From Gordius sp. MW1 (taxonomy: Eukaryota > Nematomorpha > Gordioida > Gordea > Gordiidae): a DNA stretch of 64,000 nucleotides. The notes below the pieces were generated by a model that worked only from the letters and a program-made list of their open reading frames with translations, was not told the DNA's origin and did no database searches. A program made the translations under genes and the position numbers. The stretch spans positions 23,520,001 through 23,584,000 of the forward strand of contig OZ038530.1 of the NCBI GenBank assembly GCA_964036665.1, in the 5' to 3' direction. Positions 58,403 through 64,000 of this stretch are shown here, one piece after another; the first letter of the stretch is position 1, and every line of letters begins with the position of its first letter.

Positions 58403-59250
58403 TTTTTAGCCGATCTGTTAGCTGTATGGTAACCTTCCTTATTATAATATCCTGCATTTATTCCAAACTTTGTAAAGTCTTTTCTTTGATACATTTTCGC
58501 ACTTCTTCATTCCATCACCACGACTCCTTGAGAATTCTTTTAGTGGGCTTGCTTTCACCTAATATTTGTCGTCCCGTTTTTCGCATTGTGCCGGGGTAAG
58601 AGTTTAGAAGTCAACGAAATAAAAATAGGCTTGGACATGTTAATCAGAATCACGATCAACTGACAGGTATACTGTGCTATCATGACTTATGTCAATTACG
58701 TTTATATGAAATATATGTACCATTCCAATGATCGTACGAAGTATTTTCATAAAATTCAGCATGTCTCATTACTTGTTCCCGAATTAGTAGCTACTCTTTC
58801 TACCTTTTGCCCTTTAATATAAAGTCCATCACTAACAGCTTCTGTTGGCAAGCCAATATTTCACTCGATATTACCTTAAATTTGGAACCTAATATTTTAA
58901 ATGCGTTCTGTTGACTAGATCTTTCTGAGTGGTACGCCTGCCGCTTTTAACGTTATACCTGCTTTTTGAAGAAGGTATTTCCTATAAGTACGTAAAGCTT
59001 GAGAATTTTCCATAATTTCCGTACCTTCTTTATTGCAACTGTAACCCCAACACCGGGGTTTCTTTCAAATCCTCCTCTTGATTTGCCCACGTGTCCATTG
59101 AGATGCGCCCTGATAATTATTAGCCCATCTTTACCGGATAGGGATAGAAAATCCTCAAACTCCATCCAAAAACAATCTTTTCCGCCTCTTAGCATCCACT
59201 AGCGTATGCTGATATACCGTTTATCGTAGTAGATATATAAGAAAGCTGTT
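58403..59250 (-). mobile_element. RTE-type LINE relic (copy B), endonuclease part
   Basis: Minus strand: linker words like ESWWWNEEVRKC near 58.5 kb and an APE-type endonuclease fragment at 58953-59195 reading KDCFWMEFEDFLSLSGKDGL, RAHLNGHVGKSRGGFERNPG, NTFFKKQ. Relic; the N-terminus of the endonuclease fades beyond about 59.3-59.6 kb. Confidence 0.75.
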
Positions 59251-60111
59251 TCGCCATAATTCTGACATTGATTCTTTTAACGTCGACGATAGTTAGAAAT
59301 TCCTCTGATAACACTATACCGGCGCCATTCCGATGCGTTTCTATGCCGTAAAAATATAATTTGTATTCATCACCTATATATTTCGCTTTTTGGCCCTTTC
59401 ATTTGGGTTCTTGTGTACAAGCGATATGTAATTTTTCCCGCTTTTGCTGGTCATTGTATCAATATTTCATGACCCAAACTAGATCCTACGCAAACTAATG
59501 TCTTTAACCGCTTCCGTTTGTTGAGAGATCGGTAGCCTTTGTTTATTTTCCACACATTCCGGGCGAAGAATGCCTGCGTCGCTTAAGGGGAACGCCCTAG
59601 TTAGGTTTTCATGCTGCTTCTTTGTTGTAGTATAGATTTTGGTTTATATGGAATTAGAGAGTATTGATATCGGTTTTCCATGCATGACTGTACTATGTTA
59701 GATTTGGGCGCTTGACTACCTAATATTCTTTATGATGCCGGCATCTTGGTGGATTTAACCTTTGATTAGACCAACTCGTATTGATAAGCTATTAGCACTT
59801 TCATTTCACTGGCACTCCCTCAGAAGCTCAGAAATTTTAGTCTGACCCTTCAAGAACCTTGTCATTAGGGTGACCCCACCATTAACAAACACAAATCTGT
59901 ATTTAGCTACCAAGGGTATTCTAAAATCACGAGAGTACACAAGCTCAATCACCACTACAATGTATTTCTGGTATATGCAATTCAATCTCAAAGATATGTT
60001 AATTTTGGGTATATCGTTATAATTAAAATAGAAATTAAATCTAAAATTTATATTATTGGAATTTGAGAATAACTAGTAAAATATGGTAATAAATATTTTT
60101 CATTATAGGAT
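59251..60111. other. Possible decayed 5' end of the LINE, otherwise nothing recognised
   Basis: A few minus-strand words may continue the LINE to about 59.6 kb. A 61-codon open frame at 59806-59991 shows no family. No other feature. Confidence 0.35.
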
Positions 60112-60627
60112 GTAGTGAACCAGCGACTTCGATGTATCCAATTGCTGGGAACAGATATTTAAGTTCCATCGACTTCGATGTATCAAATCGCTGGGAACAG
60201 TTGTTTAATATAAATGCTAGAAAGTTTTTCAAATGAATACTAGAACCTTCTTAAAAATTGGAAATTCTAGAATCTTTGATTCTACTATAAAAATCCAGTA
60301 CAATTTAACCAGATCATCCCTTTATTTCAACCAAACGAACACCCCATTCAATAATACTCACCTCCACTTCGCTCTGCTCCTCCATAGATTCCACTTATCC
60401 ACTACATTCGCGTTTACACTGTTATTACATCACATTTGGATATTCCTAGGTTTTTCAACCACATCTGGATATTCGAATGCACACAACATACATCAACTAT
60501 TCATCCTCCCTGCCAATAAACGTTGCGACCGTTGCGACATCTTTATCTCCTCGTTCATATTCAATTTTGCTGTTTGTAAATTTTTATCCCTTTTGTTTGT
60601 TAAAAATAAAAAACTTGTATTTTTTTA
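60112..60627 (+). mobile_element. Possible solo LTR
   Basis: Begins TGTAGTGAACCAGCGACTTC, includes two ~30-bp direct repeats (CGACTTCGATGTATC...GCTGGGAACAG at 60122 and 60169), a TATAAAAATCC box at 60286, an AATAAA at 60515 and could end TTTTTTACA at 60627. Layout is like an LTR promoter/terminator, but I found no target duplication and no internal region. Frames inside show no family. Confidence 0.3.
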
Positions 60628-60659
60628 CACGTATACCTCGTTCAAATTAATTTAATTAT

Positions 60660-62110
60660 TCTCAAAGGTCAGTTTATAAAATTTTGCAAAAAGTTTTTCT
60701 TTTTATATTAATCAGTTTTAAGTGAAAATTGCTGTTAAATTATATGTAAATTTGGGTATAATATTTGGAATCTTAAGAAAAGAATTCCTTTACGGAATTA
60801 ACAAAAAAAATTCCTTTGTTTCAAACTATTTTATTTATTATTCGCGGAATATTTATTGTATTTAAAGCGCGCGAAATAATATTAATTGAATTTCTATTTT
60901 TAGGATGACTACATTTTGAATTTTATTAAATCAATACTAATCCAAAAAAGATATATTTATAATCGATACCGCGAACGCGAAGGCCATTAAAAGAGCTCGA
61001 TCACAAAACAGCGCTTGATCAAAATGGGTAATAAAATCTATTTTAATTGTAGAGGGATCTGGCACAATAGAGAATAATTAATTATATGCGTGTGTGGGGG
61101 GGGGGATAAACAAACCAACAAAAATAAATAGGCTAATAAACAATCGTGTGCTACGCGTAAAATAATAAAAATAAGTAATAATAATTCAGGAAAGGGGAAA
61201 CACCACAGTGCTAATAAAACCAATGTGGAACACCACATAATATATTATGATAATCATGGGCGTAGCTAGAGTTGAAAGAAGGATATGGTAAATAATCTGA
61301 TTTCTAATTTGACAATATAAACTTGACCTAAATATTAGAGCAAACTGACCTTACAAGTATCAGCATCAAAGTTCCACTAAAGAAAAGTTAAAAACATCTT
61401 TAAATTATAATAACAAGTAAATAATGAAATTATCAAATAAGAATGATATGAATGCTTACAGTAATTAAATTTGAATTTCTAACTGATAGTTTACCTTCAA
61501 TCTTGAATATAAGTAACCTGACTAAGTTTGTCAATCCAATTTCCTACCACTGAAGTGTGAGCATATAATTACGACTTTGAATAGATTAAAACCCGTGCAC
61601 ATTTATCATATCTGAAAAATTTTAAAGTCAATTGCGATCATTGCGATTTAATCAAAATTCTTCTTCCTTGGATTGAATTTTGATATAGGGATTAGGGACA
61701 GCTTCAATAAAAGTTTTACATTAATTACCTTTTGACATTTTAAATGTTCCGATTTTATTGAATTGTAAGTACTAATTTCGGGCCATCGATTCTGTCGTAT
61801 ATAATCATTCGACAAAAAATCAACCGACAAAAGTCTATGAATGTCTATAAATATTTAAAATGCTCTTCGAGAGGGGTTTACAGAGACGAAAACTGTATTA
61901 TAACAATAAATTAACCACATTCCCCATACAAGTAAAGCTTATAATTATTATATCTTATCTTCATAATAGCTTATCCAAACTATGGATCTATTGATAATGC
62001 TTAGGTTTCTCAACCTCTACAACCAAAATTGGTCAGATCAAGATTGGTCGGGAGGGTTAGTGTTTTAGGTCGGGGTTTTAGGTTAGGGTTAGATGCACAC
62101 TAATCGACAA
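60660..62110. other. Upstream region of SLX1, no gene recognised
   Basis: AT-rich. Holds a CATGGGCGTAGCTAG repeat end at 61254, a G run at 61098, and GGTTTTAGGTTAGGGTTAGA near 62072 that only resembles telomeric repeat. No exon is convincing. Confidence 0.35.
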
Positions 62111-63009
62111 ATGCATTTTCGTAGACATTTATTTGTTTCGGGCTTTTTTGTCAAATGCAACTGAATCGATTCTGTAATTGTTTTTTGATCTGGATAAGCC
62201 GATATGCGTTGATAATTTTTTTGGATGCTATTTATTATACAATTTAAGTAAAAATTATAAAGGTCGAGTTTACATCGGTTTTACCAATGATCCCCCACGA
62301 CGTGTCATACAACATAATAAAGGATTTGAATTTGGAGGTGCAAAAAAAACGAATAATAAAGGACCATGGGAAATGGTCATAATAATTTTCGGTTTTCCTA
62401 ACAAGATTTCAGCACTAAAATTTGAATGGGCTTGGCAAAATCCTTTGGATTCAAGATCTACAAAATATTTATCTTTGCACAGAGCCAAACGTGAAAAATT
62501 ATATAACTATTCAATTCGCATTTTAGGATGTTTATTAAATTCTTCTCCTTGGAAAAGACTACCTTTAAATGTGTGTTGGCTAAATGAAAATTATAAAGTA
62601 ATTTTAAGTTTGTCAGTTTTGTTAATCAATTATTAGCTAAAGTTTGATATAAACATATTGCCACCAGCTCATATTCCCATTATGGAAGAATTTGTTGTTG
62701 CTCAAAAAGACATTAATTCTAGTGAAATTAACCCAACAGGCCAAATGAATTGTTTTATATGCAAAACAAATTTAGATGTATTATAAATATACTTTTTTTG
62801 TAACATTTATTTAGGAAAAAGATAAATTAACATGCATAGCATTAGGTTGTCATACAACTTTTCACATTATCTGTCTTGCAGACCTATTCCTTAAAGATTC
62901 TATGGAGCTTATCCCTATAGAAGGTGTTTGTCCCAAATGTAATAAAGCTCTCTTGTGGGGTGATTTAATAAAGCATAAAAAAGTTTGTTATAAAAAAATA
63001 AAATGTTAA
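62111..63009 (+). CDS. slx1: SLX1, structure-specific endonuclease catalytic subunit
   Basis: Coding exons 62199-62597, 62637-62777 and 62815-63009 give a GIY-YIG nuclease plus RING-like domain; the whole would be about 257 residues (human 275). GIY-YIG: FFGCYLLYNL, GRVYIGFTNDPPRRVIQHN, GGAKKTNNKGPWEMV and the metal-binding Glu in KFEWAWQNP. C-terminal zinc domain: CFICKTNLD, CIALGCHTTFHIICLADLFL, GVCPKCNKALLWGDLI. Known role: SLX1-SLX4 cuts branched DNA, including Holliday junctions. Introns are 39 nt (62598-62636) and 37 nt (62778-62814). The first exon is uncertain: the frame is closed by a stop just upstream of 62178 with no ATG. A candidate is ATG at 62111 (13 codons, MHFRRHLFVSGFF) with a 49-nt intron 62150-62198 in matching phase, but its donor GTCAAA is weak. 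Confidence 0.92.
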
Positions 63010-63293
63010 TTTAAGCATGAGTATTGTATCATAGATAAATTTTGAACCATTATAGTGTTTGTAAGTATTTATTCTAAAATTGTTCATTCTATTAATAATT
63101 CACGATATGTATTTAATAATATGATATAATTGTTTAATTACATTCATAAATGGTTAATTTTTGAATTTTAAAACATATATTAATAAGTGAATGCATTAAT
63201 TGAGTGGATATATATTTGTTAAATTTATAATGATAATCTAAATCTCAATTATTTATTGATAAAATTTGTCTTGAATCTAATTTGAGATTATAT
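63010..63293. other. 3' flank of SLX1
   Basis: AT-rich, no canonical AATAAA within the first 150 nt (AGATAAAT at about 63032 is closest). Nothing else recognised. Confidence 0.35.
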
Positions 63294-64000
63294 AGGGCCA
63301 TTCCATGACAAATCAAAACGTTTTTGACTGACCATTTTAGATCAGGATAATTCTTGGTGAGGGTGTGGGCCTCATTAGAGTAATTTCTAAAAGTTTTAGT
63401 TATTTTGGGGATACTTTTTAAGTTGTGGACGTTTAAAGGGCCAAAATCACGTTTCGATTTTACTATTTTTGTCATATTTTTGAAAGTAATTGCGTTATTC
63501 ACTCAAATTTTGGTGGATTTTGTTTTTAAAAAAATTCTCTATCGAAATAACTTAACCAAAAACCTCAAACTTTTGCGTTTCATTTTTTGTGGTCAAATTA
63601 GTCAAAAATTATAAAAACATATTTCCCCTGTATATGAAATCACCAATTTCACATTGTGCACTCCTATATGACCCATTATCATATAAAAGTTTGTGGTCGG
63701 CTACGAGATGGTCAAGAATTTGAAAAATTACATTTCCACTTAAATTTTTATAGATGGCGGTTTATTCAATTATCACAAGAACTTATTGTCGCTTTGGCTA
63801 TAACGTTATAAGTAATCTGTAAATGTAAACCATGATTGACCCTCCGTTGGTCATGTCATAATCCACACGGATGGTAAAGGGGGTCATGATGACCCCAAAC
63901 TTTTAATAGCTATAACTTTGTTGTATTATGATATAAACTTTTGAAATTTTAAAAGCTTAATACTACAACTTTTAACTGCAAATTGATATATTACTTTGGG
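63294..64000. repeat. GGGCCATTCCATG interspersed repeat, truncated by window end
   Basis: AGGGCCATTCCATGACAAATC followed by words shared in order with the 600-bp blocks at 52938 and 56635: AAAATTTTAG-type, ACTTTT-AGTTGTG, AAAGG-CGAAAATC. Diverged, and open at the right edge. Long spaced words GGTCATGTCATAATCCACAC are not coding. Confidence 0.5.

Noticed and set aside
62060-62100. Telomere-like TTAGGTTAGGGTTAG
   Set aside because: Only two or three imperfect units; also seen in a Helentron-like copy at 29853. Too short to call an interstitial telomere.

Overview
The window looks like nuclear DNA of an AT-rich, repeat-crowded invertebrate animal. MESD, found here, is a metazoan chaperone family. 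The other host gene recognised is SLX1, and the rest of the window is dominated by RTE-type LINEs, hAT-like DNA transposons, Helentron-like repeats and Ty3/Gypsy retroelements. No rRNA, tRNA or CRISPR array was seen. Recognisable host coding sequence is about 1.5 kb of 64 kb. The host introns that can be placed are very small (36, 37, 39, 51, 65 and 69 nt, plus larger ones). That narrows the likely group to animals tolerating tiny introns, for example flatworm-like lineages, but I cannot name the species.

Layout. 1-2.4 kb: a ~118-bp satellite split by a hAT-like element, then a poly-G MITE. 2.7-8.4 kb: an RTE LINE (minus) split by a 4.2-kb hAT element that itself holds a Helentron-like element and another hAT-like element. 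9.4-13.5 kb: a 5'-truncated retrocopy, a duplicated unit hit by a hAT-like element and by a short LTR (TRIM-like) element. 14.4-15.65 kb: MESD, four exons, plus strand. 15.9-19.3 kb: minus-strand exons of one or two unrecognised genes, convergent with MESD, with TE pile-ups in their introns. 19.7-28.9 kb: hAT-like elements and a Gypsy element inside a hAT element. 29.6-41.4 kb: a Helentron-like element split by a minus-strand Gypsy element, itself split by a plus-strand Gypsy element whose genes look whole. 41.5-51.8 kb: more Helentron-like and hAT-like elements and a third minus-strand Gypsy element. 52.5-59.6 kb: a second RTE LINE broken by two 2116-bp near-identical hAT-like copies. 60.1-60.6 kb: a possible solo LTR. 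62.1-63.0 kb: SLX1, followed by an interspersed repeat running off the end.

Themes. Insertions can be ordered by target-site duplications (TSDs), many perfect. At least five hAT-like families (8-bp TSDs where ends could be read) carry dense arrays of short family-specific motifs next to their ends: TCTCG, CCCGA, GCCCG, GAACTAGTTC and GAACGCGTTC. MESD (ER folding of LRP/LDLR-family receptors) and SLX1 (DNA-junction nuclease subunit) are not functionally linked; they are ordinary host genes surviving in a transposon-dense region. All coordinates, TSDs and splice sites were read by eye.
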